From assembly GCF_014287795.1 (NCBI RefSeq), contig NZ_JACOON010000001.1:496001-560000 (forward strand): a DNA stretch of 64,000 bases, read 5' to 3'. This document shows, one piece after another, positions 42,831 through 52,062 of this stretch (the stretch's first letter is position 1; the number at the start of each line of letters is the position of its first letter). The DNA comes from Christensenella tenuis (lineage in GTDB: Bacteria > Bacillota > Clostridia > Christensenellales > Christensenellaceae). A program made the translations under genes and the position numbers. A model generated the notes under the pieces. The model saw only the letters and a list, made by a program, of their open reading frames with translations. It did no database searches and had not been told where the DNA came from.

Positions 42831-43092
42831 AACCGCTCACAATCTCTATAAGCATTTCATAGAGTTCTCCATCCATTTCGCAATGCAGGATCTTAGGAAA
42901 AATTTTTTTGGCTTTCTCAATACATGCTTGATCTGCGCACACATAGGCGCCGCGTCCCGGCGCCTTCCCCGTCTTATCTATGGAAAGCGCGCCTTCTTTT
43001 GTCCGCACGATCCGTATAAGCTCCCGCTTCGGTTTTCCGCAGCGGCAGGCAATACACATCCTTACAGGCTGTTTTTTATTTCCGCCCGTCAT
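42820..43092 (-). CDS. ylxR: YlxR (DUF448) nucleic-acid-binding protein
   Basis: Small protein of the nusA operon, thought to bind RNA and to influence gene expression. The 90-residue product has the family motif MCIACRCGKPKRELIRIVR (residues 12-30) and GRGAYVC. It is three bases downstream of nusA and overlaps ylxQ by 11 bases. Confidence 0.93.
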   Translation of the reverse strand: MTGGNKKQPVRMCIACRCGKPKRELIRIVRTKEGALSIDKTGKAPGRGAYVCADQACIEKAKKIFPKILHCEMDGELYEMLIEIVSGYGK

Positions 43093-43095
43093 CGC

Positions 43096-44322
43096 TTACT
43101 TAGTTTCCTCCTGATCCGAAACACCCTCGTCCTCTTCACCTTCATTCTTAGCAAGCTCATCCAGGATCAGCTCCTCTTCTGCCTCTTCCACTGCCGATTC
43201 TTCGTTCAACCGATCAACTACGCCAAAAGTATCTGCAAGCGAATCGAAGCTAGTGTCCGCATTTGCAAACGCTTCACCGAAAACTTCCTGTTCCGTCTGT
43301 GACTGGCTCTTAATATCTATTTTCCAACCTGTCAGCTTTGCAGCAAGACGCGCATTTTGCCCTTCCTTGCCAATTGCAAGGGAGAGCTGGTAATCTGGTA
43401 CAATAACTTTCGCTGCTTTTTCGTCCTCATTAATCTGAACCATGACAACCTTTGCCGGCCTCAGGGCATTTGCAATAAACTCGATCGGGTCCGAACTCCA
43501 CGGAACTACGTCAATCTTTTCTCCGCCCAATTCTTCTACAACCTTTTCAATGCGCGTTCCCTTATGTCCTACGCAAGCTCCAACCGGATCGACATCTTTT
43601 TCATCGCTCCATACAGCAATTTTTGTACGCCCGCCCGCTTCACGCGCAATACTTTTAATCTGTACAACATTCTGGCGAATTTCGGGCACTTCAATTTCAA
43701 ATAAACGTTTGATCAATGCCGGATGGGTACGCGAAACAATGATCTGCGGCCCCTTGTTTGTCTTTTTCACTTCAAGGACATAAACCTTAAGCCGGTCATT
43801 GATGTTATACTGCTCCGAATAAACCGTTTCGCTTACGGGAATAATGCCTTCCGCACGTCCCAGCTCTACATAAACGTTTCCGCGCTCAATTCTATGGACA
43901 ATGGCAGTCAGTACTTCATTCTCTTTTTCTGAATACTGGTCGTAAATAATACCCCGCTCTGCTTCGCGGATCCGCTGCACTACAACCTGTTTGGCAGTCT
44001 GCGCCGCGATACGTCCAAAATCGCGCGGCGTCACTTCTGTTTCGAGTACATCTCCCGCCTCATATTTCTCGTGAATCGCATGCGCATCCTCTACAGAGAT
44101 CTCTGTATCTTCGTCTTCCACTTCATCCACTACATTTTTGATTGCAAATACTTTAATTTCGCCCGTATCCCCATCAATTTCAACACGTGCGTTCTGATCT
44201 GTTCCAAAATGGCGCTTATAGGCCGAAATCAATGCCGTCTCAATCGCTTCCAGCAAAACATCTTTTTTGATTCCCTTATCATGCTCCAGATCTGATAAAG
44301 CTTCCATAAATTCCGTATTCAT
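43096..44322 (-). CDS. nusA: Transcription termination/antitermination factor NusA
   Basis: Binds RNA polymerase and modulates pausing and termination. The 408-residue protein has an N-terminal polymerase-binding domain, S1 (LTAIVHRIERGNVYVELG) and two KH domains (ACVGHKGTRIEKVVEELGGE; LAIGKEGQNARLAAKLTGW). The C-terminal acidic tail (EEAEEELILDELAKNEGEED) is longer than in B. subtilis NusA (371). Confidence 0.96.
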   Translation of the reverse strand: MNTEFMEALSDLEHDKGIKKDVLLEAIETALISAYKRHFGTDQNARVEIDGDTGEIKVFAIKNVVDEVEDEDTEISVEDAHAIHEKYEAGDVLETEVTPRDFGRIAAQTAKQVVVQRIREAERGIIYDQYSEKENEVLTAIVHRIERGNVYVELGRAEGIIPVSETVYSEQYNINDRLKVYVLEVKKTNKGPQIIVSRTHPALIKRLFEIEVPEIRQNVVQIKSIAREAGGRTKIAVWSDEKDVDPVGACVGHKGTRIEKVVEELGGEKIDVVPWSSDPIEFIANALRPAKVVMVQINEDEKAAKVIVPDYQLSLAIGKEGQNARLAAKLTGWKIDIKSQSQTEQEVFGEAFANADTSFDSLADTFGVVDRLNEESAVEEAEEELILDELAKNEGEEDEGVSDQEETK

Positions 44323-44337
44323 ATCCCTATCTCCTTA

Positions 44338-44796
44338 TCAAAAATCCAAGTGCAAGGAAAGCTTTGCAACTTCCTTACATTCGAAGATAATCTCGTTTTC
44401 AGCCGTCTCAATGGTGATGCTCGTTGGCGTATACGCCGAAAGCACGCCAGTATACTCTTTTTTCTCCAAAAACGGCTTGTACAGCTTTACATCCACTTTT
44501 TGCCCCAAGCAGCGCTTATAATCGCGTTCGTTTTTCAGCGGACGGTCAAGCCCCGGCGAAGATACGCACAGGATATAGCTTTCGGCAATCAAATCCCTCT
44601 CGTCAAGGACGGTTTCTATCGCGCGGCTCACCGCTTCGCAGTCATCGATGAGCACACCGCCAATTTTATCGATATAAACCGTAAGCAGCCAATCCTGTCC
44701 CTGTTTTGCGTATTCCGTATCCACATATTCAAATCCAAGCGCCTCAATAATCGGTACGGCGATTTCTTCCACCATGGCACGTGTATTTTTTGCCAT
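44338..44796 (-). CDS. rimP: Ribosome maturation factor RimP
   Basis: Needed for 30S assembly. The 152-residue protein has the two-domain pattern (IEALGFEYVDTEYAKQGQDW, CEAVSRAIETVLDERDLI, LCVSSPGLDRPLK). First gene of the nusA operon; AGGAG precedes the ATG. Confidence 0.95.
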   Translation of the reverse strand: MAKNTRAMVEEIAVPIIEALGFEYVDTEYAKQGQDWLLTVYIDKIGGVLIDDCEAVSRAIETVLDERDLIAESYILCVSSPGLDRPLKNERDYKRCLGQKVDVKLYKPFLEKKEYTGVLSAYTPTSITIETAENEIIFECKEVAKLSLHLDF

Positions 44797-44828
44797 AACA
44801 TCTCCTGCAAAAAGTATTCATAATGCGA

Positions 44829-44855
44829 AAGAGTGGGTTTTCACTCCCACTCTTT
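44829..44855 (-). terminator. Hairpin between plsY and rimP
   Basis: AAAGAGTGGG and CCCACTCTTT form a perfect 10-bp stem (44828-44855 region). Little T-run follows on the minus strand, so it could be a weak terminator after plsY or a structured leader for rimP-nusA-infB. TTGACT lies just upstream on the minus strand (44861-44856). Confidence 0.5.
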
Positions 44856-44916
44856 AGTCAAGCATTTATTAACCTATTTAAGAATACCATAACAGCGCCC
44901 TTTATGCAAGCATTTT

Positions 44917-45522
44917 TTACTTTTTGGACAGGCTCAGCTTTCGTTCATTTCCATGAATCAACCGCTCTATGTTCTCGCGGTGGCTCCAGATCCCCAGAAG
45001 TGCAATCACAAGTACCGCGATATAGTGATAAGGATCTCCCGGCGCGACAATAAAAGCGGCCACAGCGCTCAGGATAAGGCCGATGATGGAGCCAATGCTC
45101 ATAATCTTCGTTGAAATAACGATGATAATGGCAATTGTAAAAATAATTAACGTCGGTATGGTCTGGATAATGAGCAGCACGCCAATCGTTGCGGCAATTC
45201 CCTTCCCGCCCTTAAAATTCAGAAAACAAGAGTAATTATGCCCTACAATCGCAAATACGCCCGCTACGCACAGCCCGATTTCTCCCCCGAAATGCAGGCC
45301 GATCAGCGCTGCAAGCAACCCCTTCAGCACATCTCCGGCAAATACAAGGAGTCCCATTCCCCATCCATAACTGCGCAACACATTTGTTGTACCGGCATTT
45401 CCGCTACCCTTTTTCCGGATATCTTCATGCCTGATTTTCTTAGTGAAAATATAGGAAAATGAAATGGATCCTAAAAGGTATGCAATGACGGCGCATAAAA
45501 CAAGTATTAAATTTTCATTCAT
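44917..45522 (-). CDS. plsY: Glycerol-3-phosphate acyltransferase PlsY
   Basis: Membrane enzyme that acylates glycerol 3-phosphate with acyl-phosphate made by PlsX. The 201-residue protein has five or so membrane helices and the motifs GSISFSYI, GSGNAGTTNVLRSYG and FLNFKGGKGIAATIGVLL. It follows der by three bases. Confidence 0.95.
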   Translation of the reverse strand: MNENLILVLCAVIAYLLGSISFSYIFTKKIRHEDIRKKGSGNAGTTNVLRSYGWGMGLLVFAGDVLKGLLAALIGLHFGGEIGLCVAGVFAIVGHNYSCFLNFKGGKGIAATIGVLLIIQTIPTLIIFTIAIIIVISTKIMSIGSIIGLILSAVAAFIVAPGDPYHYIAVLVIALLGIWSHRENIERLIHGNERKLSLSKK

Positions 45523-45525
45523 ACC

Positions 45526-46857
45526 TCATTCCCCTTTCTCGTCGCTCTTTTGTCTAACTATTATTTTAATCGGCGTACCTGTAAAGTCAAATGTTTTACG
45601 CAAATAATTTTCCAGGTATCTCTGATAGGAAAAATGCATCAATGCTGTTTCGTTAACAAATAATACGAATGTAGGCGGCTTTATGCTAACCTGCGTCATA
45701 TAATAAATTTTTAACCGCCTGCCGTTTGTCGAGGGCGGTTCTGCCGCTGTGATGGCATCCTGCAGGCAATCGTTCAATATCCCGGTGGGTATGCGCCGGA
45801 TGTTATTTTCATATGCCGCATGCAGCATATGAAACAGTTTGTCAATGCGCAGGCCGGTCTGTGCTGAAATATAAATGCGCTGTGCGTATGGCATAAATGC
45901 CAGATCCGCAGCGATTTTTTTATTATATTCCTCAATGGTGTACGTATCTTTTTCAATTGCGTCCCACTTATTGACGGCAATGACACACGGTTTTCCTTCG
46001 GAGTCAACATATCCGGCAACTTTAACATCCTGCTCCGTGATTCCTTCGGTTGCATCAATCATGACAACCACGACATCTGCGCGGCGGACCGCCCCAAGCG
46101 AGCGAATCACGCTGTACCGTTCAATTGATTTATCGTCAATACGTCCTTTTTTGCGCATTCCCGCCGTATCTATAATTGTATATTTTTGTCCGTCGCGTTC
46201 AAATAAAGAGTCGATTGCATCGCGTGTCGTCCCTGGAATATCGCTTACAATTACGCGGTCGTATCCAAGAATCTTGTTGGTCAGGGAGGATTTTCCGACG
46301 TTTGGTTTCCCAACGAGCGCAATTTTTAAAGTATCATCCTCTTCTCCTCCGCTTTCATATTCGCCAATCTCCTCAATCACATCGTCAAGCAAGTCGCCGA
46401 TTCCAAGCCCTTGCGATGAAGATATCCCGACGACATCACCCAGTCCAAGCTCGTAAAAATCATAAACATTCTGTTCGTCGTTCTGGTTATCCGTTTTGTT
46501 TACCACTACGATGACGGGTTTGCCGGATTTTCGAAGCATTTTTGCCACCTCGTAGTCTTCCGAAGTGATGCCCGTTTTTCCATCCACAAAAAAGAGGATC
46601 AACTGTGCGGCTTCAATCGCAAGTTCTGCCTGCATACGCATCTGCCGCAAAAGAACATCTTCCGTATTCATATCCACGCCACCCGTATCAACAAGCGTGA
46701 ATTCCCTTCCGAGCCATTCTGCGTCCGCATAAATACGGTCCCGCGTTACACCCGGCGTATCTTCAATAATCGCTAATTTTGTTCCTGTTATCCGGTTGAA
46801 AAATGTAGATTTTCCTACATTGGGCCGCCCCACAATTGCAACCAATGGTTTTGCCAT
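45526..46857 (-). CDS. der: Ribosome-associated GTPase Der (EngA)
   Basis: Essential GTPase for 50S assembly. The 443-residue protein has two G domains in tandem (GRPNVGKSTFFNRITG at about 9 and GKPNVGKSSLTNKILG at about 183, each with DTxG and NKxD motifs) and a C-terminal KH-like domain. Next to plsY, the conserved order. Confidence 0.97.
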   Translation of the reverse strand: MAKPLVAIVGRPNVGKSTFFNRITGTKLAIIEDTPGVTRDRIYADAEWLGREFTLVDTGGVDMNTEDVLLRQMRMQAELAIEAAQLILFFVDGKTGITSEDYEVAKMLRKSGKPVIVVVNKTDNQNDEQNVYDFYELGLGDVVGISSSQGLGIGDLLDDVIEEIGEYESGGEEDDTLKIALVGKPNVGKSSLTNKILGYDRVIVSDIPGTTRDAIDSLFERDGQKYTIIDTAGMRKKGRIDDKSIERYSVIRSLGAVRRADVVVVMIDATEGITEQDVKVAGYVDSEGKPCVIAVNKWDAIEKDTYTIEEYNKKIAADLAFMPYAQRIYISAQTGLRIDKLFHMLHAAYENNIRRIPTGILNDCLQDAITAAEPPSTNGRRLKIYYMTQVSIKPPTFVLFVNETALMHFSYQRYLENYLRKTFDFTGTPIKIIVRQKSDEKGE

Positions 46858-46867
46858 AAAACTTTCC

Positions 46868-48166
46868 TCATTCCTTGAGCAACATCTGTATTACTTCATA
46901 CCCGTCCCCGCTCGCTTTATAACAGGGAACACCAAACGCATCTGCAAGTTCTTCCAACGTTACCTCGTCAAGCATCGCGTTTTCATTTTCCTTAAAACAG
47001 CATCGGCTTAAAAACAAAGCCTGTTCATCCCCTCGTTTCACCTGAGCCATCACATCGCTTCCGGTCAGGAGGCCCGCAACTGTAATTGTCTCTCCAAAAA
47101 AATCATTCCTGACCTGATAAACGGTTATCTTGATGTCAAATACATCCTCAATTTGCTTCGCAAGCTCCTTAAGAAAGGGATAAAAATCTTTTCCCGTAAT
47201 AAAGCCGATCTTCTGATAACGCGGCTTTTCGCCGCGCAGAAGTCCTAACGCCTCATATGCATCATGAAGAAACATCTTCACGAGCCCTACGCCGTTTTCA
47301 ATCTGTACAAAATCTTCGTATTCCTCATAAGAAGGAAGTTCTAAGTTCGCGCGGATATACATTTCATCCGAAGCAAATACAAAACGCGTTTCCCCGGTTT
47401 CTTCCAGAAACTGTTTTTGAAATGCTTCAATCAAACGGATTGTTTCGCGCGCGCAATCTTTGCTTACCGGCGAAAGAGGATAACGCCCTTTCCGATGCTT
47501 CGTAAGGCCCGCAGGCACCACCGCAACAGATTGTACCCCCGGAAAAAGCCGATATAGCTGTTCAATTGTCTCTTGCAATATGGCACCGCTGTTCAGTCCC
47601 TCACACATTACAATCTGTGTGTGCATACGAATACCATGATCCACGAAACGACGAATCAGTCCGAATGTTTTTCCGGCATCTTCATTTCCAAAAAGAAGTT
47701 TGCGCAGTTCATTGTCATATGCATGCACCGAGACATAAAGGGGCGAAATCCTTTGTTCTATAATTCTCCCGATCTCGTCCTCAGTGAGGTTAGTAAGCGT
47801 CACATAACTTCCCATCAAAAAAGACATACGCCAATCATCATCCTTGACGTAAAGTGTTCGGCGCATACGCTTTGGCATCTGGTCCACAAAGCAAAACACA
47901 CATTTATTCCGGCAACTGATCTTCCGTCCGAAACCGTCATTTTCAAAGGTAATCCCTAATTCTTCATACGGTTCCTTTTCAATCTCAATTTCTTCGAGAA
48001 CATCATCTTTTTTTCGGACGGTGAGAAGGATTTCATCTCCGGCAAGCTCATAAATATAATCGATATAATCCCGAAGCCGGTGTCCGTTGATTGACAGCAA
48101 AACATCGCCTGGGGAAATTTCACATTCTTCGGCGATACTGCCGGGATCCACTTGTTTTACAATCAT
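46868..48166 (-). CDS. DUF512 protein with PDZ and radical-SAM-like Cys motif
   Basis: Function unknown. The 432-residue protein begins with a PDZ-like domain (IAEECEISPGDVLLSING, residues about 11-28), then a Cys cluster CRNKCVFCFVDQMPKRMRR (about 84-102) with CxxxCxxC spacing, an elongator-3-like TIM-barrel part and the DUF512 C-terminal domain (KIGFITGKDFYPFLKEL). Such proteins usually lie next to der in Clostridia, as here, so a role in ribosome work is possible but unproven. Confidence 0.9.
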   Translation of the reverse strand: MIVKQVDPGSIAEECEISPGDVLLSINGHRLRDYIDYIYELAGDEILLTVRKKDDVLEEIEIEKEPYEELGITFENDGFGRKISCRNKCVFCFVDQMPKRMRRTLYVKDDDWRMSFLMGSYVTLTNLTEDEIGRIIEQRISPLYVSVHAYDNELRKLLFGNEDAGKTFGLIRRFVDHGIRMHTQIVMCEGLNSGAILQETIEQLYRLFPGVQSVAVVPAGLTKHRKGRYPLSPVSKDCARETIRLIEAFQKQFLEETGETRFVFASDEMYIRANLELPSYEEYEDFVQIENGVGLVKMFLHDAYEALGLLRGEKPRYQKIGFITGKDFYPFLKELAKQIEDVFDIKITVYQVRNDFFGETITVAGLLTGSDVMAQVKRGDEQALFLSRCCFKENENAMLDEVTLEELADAFGVPCYKASGDGYEVIQMLLKE

Positions 48167-48181
48167 TTATACTTCCCTAAA

Positions 48182-48209
48182 ATCGGGCGGAAGAATCTTC
48201 CGCCCGACT
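48182..48209 (-). terminator. Terminator after glyA
   Basis: TCGGGCGGAAG and CTTCCGCCCGA form a near-perfect GC-rich stem, followed by TTTTA on the minus strand. Confidence 0.75.
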
Positions 48210-48227
48210 CAATTTCCGCCTTTATTT

Positions 48228-49466
48228 CTATTTGTACAGCGGGAAAGCTTCACAGAGCTCCAAAACACTCTTTTTCACTTGATCAGAAGACGTCTCTCCA
48301 CCCAGGATCATATCCGCTATCAATTTTCCGATTGTCTCCATTTCCGTTTCTTTCATGCCCCGCGTCGTCACCGAAGGCGTTCCAATACGGATACCGCTTG
48401 TAACAAACGGGCTTAATGTTTCAAACGGAATGGTATTTTTATTGACCGTGATATTTACAGTGTCAAGCAGGGCTTCAATTTCTTTCCCCGTCTTTTCCTT
48501 TTCTCCTACATCAACCAGCATCAGGTGGTTGTCCGTCCCACCGGAAACAAGACGCAGACCATTGTCTGTCAGCGTCTTTGCGAGAGCTGCTGCATTTTTC
48601 ACAATCTGTTTCTGGTATTCTTTGAATTCCGGCTGCAAAGCTTCATGGAAAGATACCGCTTTTGCTGCAATCACATGCATAAGCGGTCCGCCCTGCGTCC
48701 CCGGAAAAATAGCTTTGTCTACAATTTTTGCATATTCCTCCGAGCACAGGATCATACCTCCGCGCGGTCCACGCAGCGTCTTATGTGTTGTGGTGGTTGT
48801 GAAGTGTGCATAGGGCACCGGGTTGGGATGCAGTCCCGCTGCTACAAGGCCTGCAATATGCGCCATATCTACCATCAGGTAGGCACCCACCGAATCCGCA
48901 ATTTCCCTAAACTTTGCAAAGTCAATCGTGCGGGGATAGGCACTCGCACCGGCGACAATCATTTTTGGTTTGTGTTCCTGCGCAAGATCGGAAAGCTTGT
49001 CATAATCAATTTTTTCATCCTTCTCGCTTACACCATAAGGTACGATATTAAAATATTTTCCCGAAAGATTAACCGGACTTCCGTGTGTCAGGTGTCCGCC
49101 ATGGGAGAGATTCATCCCCAAAATTGTATCGCCCGGCTCAAGAACGCCAAAATACACTGCCGTATTGGCCTGCGCGCCCGAATGCGGCTGGACGTTTGCA
49201 TGTTCTGCGCCGAACAGTTTCTTTGCACGTTCACGCGCGAGCTCTTCTACTTCGTCTACGAACTGGCATCCGCCATAATAACGCTTTCCCGGATATCCCT
49301 CCGCATATTTGTTGGTCAGATGGGATCCCATTGCCTGCATGACTGCCGGCGATACAAAATTCTCCGAAGCAATTAACTCAATATTATGCTCTTGCCGGTT
49401 TAACTCACGCATCATAGAGTCGTAGATTTCCTGATCCGTATTTTTTACTGATTCAAATTCAAACAT
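48228..49466 (-). CDS. glyA: Serine hydroxymethyltransferase
   Basis: PLP enzyme making glycine and methylene-THF from serine. ATG at 49466 (MFEFESVKN) gives 412 residues; a GTG one codon earlier is less likely. The PLP Lys lies in TTTTTHKTLRGPRGG (about 225), with MGSHLTNKYAEGYPGKRYY near the N-terminus. It follows rnc by six bases; the usual neighbours smc and ftsY are not here. Confidence 0.96.
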   Translation of the reverse strand: MFEFESVKNTDQEIYDSMMRELNRQEHNIELIASENFVSPAVMQAMGSHLTNKYAEGYPGKRYYGGCQFVDEVEELARERAKKLFGAEHANVQPHSGAQANTAVYFGVLEPGDTILGMNLSHGGHLTHGSPVNLSGKYFNIVPYGVSEKDEKIDYDKLSDLAQEHKPKMIVAGASAYPRTIDFAKFREIADSVGAYLMVDMAHIAGLVAAGLHPNPVPYAHFTTTTTHKTLRGPRGGMILCSEEYAKIVDKAIFPGTQGGPLMHVIAAKAVSFHEALQPEFKEYQKQIVKNAAALAKTLTDNGLRLVSGGTDNHLMLVDVGEKEKTGKEIEALLDTVNITVNKNTIPFETLSPFVTSGIRIGTPSVTTRGMKETEMETIGKLIADMILGGETSSDQVKKSVLELCEAFPLYK

Positions 49467-49472
49467 CACATT

Positions 49473-50153
49473 CTACCCCTTATAAATTTTTTCGAAATCC
49501 TCAATTGCGGATTTGGCTGCATTTTGCTCTGCTTCTTTTTTGGAATTTCCTATACCTTCATGCAAAGCTTTTCCGCCTACAGAGAGCTGTACGTAAAACA
49601 CTGTATTATGCGGCGGTCCTTCCTGACGGATTACTTGATAAGATATTTCCTGTTTTACCGTCCTTTGCACAAGTTCCTGAAACTGCGACTTGTAATCATT
49701 TTCATTCTTTCCATTCATGGCGCTGCGTACCGCATCCGCAAATAAAGTACGTACCACCCGCTGTGCCTCCGCAAATCCGCCATCCACATAAACAGCGCCC
49801 ATAAGCGCCTCCATCACGTTTTCCAATATGGAAGTTTTCTTCCTGCCCCCTGATTCTTCCTCGCCTTTTCCGAGAACAATATATCTTCCAAGATCAATCG
49901 ACTGGGCGATCCGTGCAAGAGATTTAGAGCAAACGATATCTGCCCTCCGCTGCGTCAGCATTCCCTCCGAAAAATCCCGGTAATTCTGAAATAAGTCGTC
50001 GCTGATGATCAACTCAATCACCGCGTCTCCCAAAAATTCCAACCGTTCATAATTAGGCATATTCCCACAGGATGGATGTGTAAGTGCGCGCGTTAAAAGC
50101 GACTGGTCTTCAAAAGAATATCCAATTCTGTTTTCAAGTTCACGATCACTCAT
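49473..50153 (-). CDS. rnc: Ribonuclease III
   Basis: Cuts double-stranded RNA in rRNA maturation. The 226-residue form (start 50153, MSDRELENRIGYSF; another ATG two codons earlier is possible) has the signature NYERLEFLGDAVIEL (about 36-50) and a C-terminal dsRNA-binding domain (KSQFQELVQ ... NSKKEAEQNAAKSAIEDF). The start overlaps the plsX stop by 8 bases. The acpP gene, often between plsX and rnc, is absent. Confidence 0.95.
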   Translation of the reverse strand: MSDRELENRIGYSFEDQSLLTRALTHPSCGNMPNYERLEFLGDAVIELIISDDLFQNYRDFSEGMLTQRRADIVCSKSLARIAQSIDLGRYIVLGKGEEESGGRKKTSILENVMEALMGAVYVDGGFAEAQRVVRTLFADAVRSAMNGKNENDYKSQFQELVQRTVKQEISYQVIRQEGPPHNTVFYVQLSVGGKALHEGIGNSKKEAEQNAAKSAIEDFEKIYKG

Positions 50154-51153
50154 CTGCATCCGCCAACTTTACCATTTCCTGCCCTATTGTTCCCACCACG
50201 TCTCCTGCGATAAATTTTCTTGCCGCTGCAATCGCGTGGAAAATTGCATCCCGGTTCGAACTCCCGTGTGCCTTCATGACTCCGCCATTCAGTCCCAAAA
50301 GAAGCGCGCCGCCGTATTCCTTATAGTCCATCTTCTGTTTTAGTTTCCCAAAAGAGCCTTTCATAAACAGGTATCCGAATTTAGCGCTTCCGCTCTCTTT
50401 GACGTATCCCTTTAACATACCTAGAATCGTCTTGGCACAACCTTCCAAAAATTTAAGGACGATATTCCCAGTAAACCCATCGCATACCAACACATCAAAT
50501 TCACCGGAAAGAAGCTCCCGTCCTTCCGCATTTCCTACAAAATTAATAGGCGCCTGCTTTAGCAGCTGGTATGCTTTTTTCGTCAGTTCACTGCCCTTTT
50601 CTTCTTCTGCACCATTGTTAATGAGTGCTACCCGCGGCGAAGCAATACCGAATACTTTTTGCATATAAATGCTGCCCATAACACCAAATTGCTGCAAATA
50701 CTGGGGTTTGCAGTCCGCATTTGCTCCACCGTCAATCAGAAGTACCTCGCCCGTCTGTGAAGGAAGCACCGGTGCAAGCGCCGGACGCTTGATGCCAGGA
50801 AGGCGTTTCACAATCAAGGTGGATCCCGCGACAAGGGCGCCCGTACAGCCTGCTGAAATCAGCATGTCCCCCTTTTTTTCCGCTAAAAGGTGAAGTGCCA
50901 CCACCATTGAGGAATCCCGCTTTTCTTTCAGAGCTTTCACAGGCGAATCATCCATTTCAATCACCTGGGTTGTAGGGACAATTTCCACCCGTTCCTTATC
51001 ATAGGCCCGATCCGCAAGCAATGCCCTGATTCCCGCTTCATCTCCTACCAGCAAAAAAGAGGTGTCGCTAAACTTTTCAAGCGCAGCCAGCACGCCTGCC
51101 ACTATTTCCTCCGGCGCATGATCGCCGCCCATCGCGTCAATGATAATCTTCAT
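50146..51153 (-). CDS. plsX: Phosphate acyltransferase PlsX
   Basis: Converts acyl-ACP to acyl-phosphate for phospholipid synthesis. The start at 51153 (MKIIIDAMGGDHAPEEIV) gives 335 residues and has GGGGAG upstream; an in-frame start at 51216 would lie in the promoter -35. Motifs DAMGGDHAP and CDGFTGNIVLKFLEG are diagnostic. It works with PlsY (44917-45522). Confidence 0.96.
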   Translation of the reverse strand: MKIIIDAMGGDHAPEEIVAGVLAALEKFSDTSFLLVGDEAGIRALLADRAYDKERVEIVPTTQVIEMDDSPVKALKEKRDSSMVVALHLLAEKKGDMLISAGCTGALVAGSTLIVKRLPGIKRPALAPVLPSQTGEVLLIDGGANADCKPQYLQQFGVMGSIYMQKVFGIASPRVALINNGAEEEKGSELTKKAYQLLKQAPINFVGNAEGRELLSGEFDVLVCDGFTGNIVLKFLEGCAKTILGMLKGYVKESGSAKFGYLFMKGSFGKLKQKMDYKEYGGALLLGLNGGVMKAHGSSNRDAIFHAIAAARKFIAGDVVGTIGQEMVKLADADE

Positions 51154-51188
51154 GCCGTCTCCCCTGTCAAACGAAATACAATAGATAC

Positions 51189-51216
51189 AGTATACACGAA
51201 AATCTGTATTTTTCAA
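51189..51216 (-). promoter_or_regulatory. plsX promoter
   Basis: On the minus strand TTGAAA (51211-51216), 16 bases, TATACT (51189-51194), located just after the rpmF terminator. It would drive plsX-rnc-glyA. Confidence 0.75.
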
Positions 51217-51225
51217 AGAGATGAA

Positions 51226-51256
51226 AACAAAAAAGGCTTGCTCATGGCAAACCTTT
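51226..51256 (-). terminator. Terminator after rpmF
   Basis: AAAGGTTTGC and GCAAGCCTTT pair fully (one G.U) on the minus strand with a five-base loop, then run into TTTTTT. Confidence 0.88.
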
Positions 51257-51266
51257 CAGTTCTTTC

Positions 51267-51455
51267 TTATTTTGCCGCTTCTTTCGGAGCAACTGCCAGC
51301 CTGCCGTTATAATAACCGCAATTCGGGCAAACCCTGTGAGCCAGTTTTGGCTGGTGGCACTGCGGACACTGCGATACGGCTGGAGCCGTCAGTTTCCAAT
51401 GCGCTCTTCTCGTATGTTTACGCTGCTTCGACGTTCTATTCTTTGGTACTGCCAT
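51267..51455 (-). CDS. rpmF: Ribosomal protein L32
   Basis: Large-subunit ribosomal protein. ATG at 51455 (MAVPKNRTSKQRK) is nine bases after GGAGG and gives 62 residues; a GTG two codons earlier is not favoured. It is the zinc-binding (C+) type with CPQC and CPNC pairs. It follows yceD, as usual. Confidence 0.96.
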   Translation of the reverse strand: MAVPKNRTSKQRKHTRRAHWKLTAPAVSQCPQCHQPKLAHRVCPNCGYYNGRLAVAPKEAAK

Positions 51456-51476
51456 TTTCACACACCTCCCTTAAGG

Positions 51477-51962
51477 TCAAAACAATCCCTTTAATTTTGC
51501 AAACGGATTTGTCTCATCCGTATCTTTCTGTTTGCATCCGCACGATCCGCTGTTTAAATTTTGCCCGCATGCCGGGCAAATTCCTTTGCAGTCTTCACTA
51601 CATAACAGCTGATGCGGTAAGCTCAAAACAATTGCATCATACACCATCTTATCAAGCGATAACAAGCCGCCCGCGTATGTATAATCCTCTTCTTCCTGCA
51701 TACCGTCCCGAAAAAATGTTTCATCAAAGCGGTAGGAAACCCTTGTTTCCATCTCTTCAAGGCATCGATCACAAACAGTGTTAAGCGCTGTTTCAAAAGT
51801 CCCCTTCACAGAAACCTTCCGGTCGAGCACACTATATTCCGCATCGAGAACGAGCGGCCTTGCGAAATCTATCTCTTCGCTCAAATCGGGAATTCCATCA
51901 TAATGGAAAGAATAAACCTTTCCTTCGTTTTTCAACGCTTCCCGAATGTCTATCTCTATCAT
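51477..51962 (-). CDS. yceD: DUF177 / YceD family protein
   Basis: Linked to 23S rRNA metabolism in other bacteria; molecular role unclear. The 161-residue protein has the family CDRCLEE motif (about 68-74) and a C-terminal Cys-rich part (CSEDCKGICPACGQNLNSGSC, read as CSEDC then CPACG) that may bind zinc. Always next to rpmF. Confidence 0.92.
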   Translation of the reverse strand: MIEIDIREALKNEGKVYSFHYDGIPDLSEEIDFARPLVLDAEYSVLDRKVSVKGTFETALNTVCDRCLEEMETRVSYRFDETFFRDGMQEEEDYTYAGGLLSLDKMVYDAIVLSLPHQLLCSEDCKGICPACGQNLNSGSCGCKQKDTDETNPFAKLKGLF

Positions 51963-52062
51963 TGCTCTTCTCCATGCAAGAAAACGAGTACCACTACATT
52001 ATATTTTTATGCAGCGGGCTTGTCAACTGTTTTTTCTCGCCGGAAGCCTCGTACCGCAAAGT

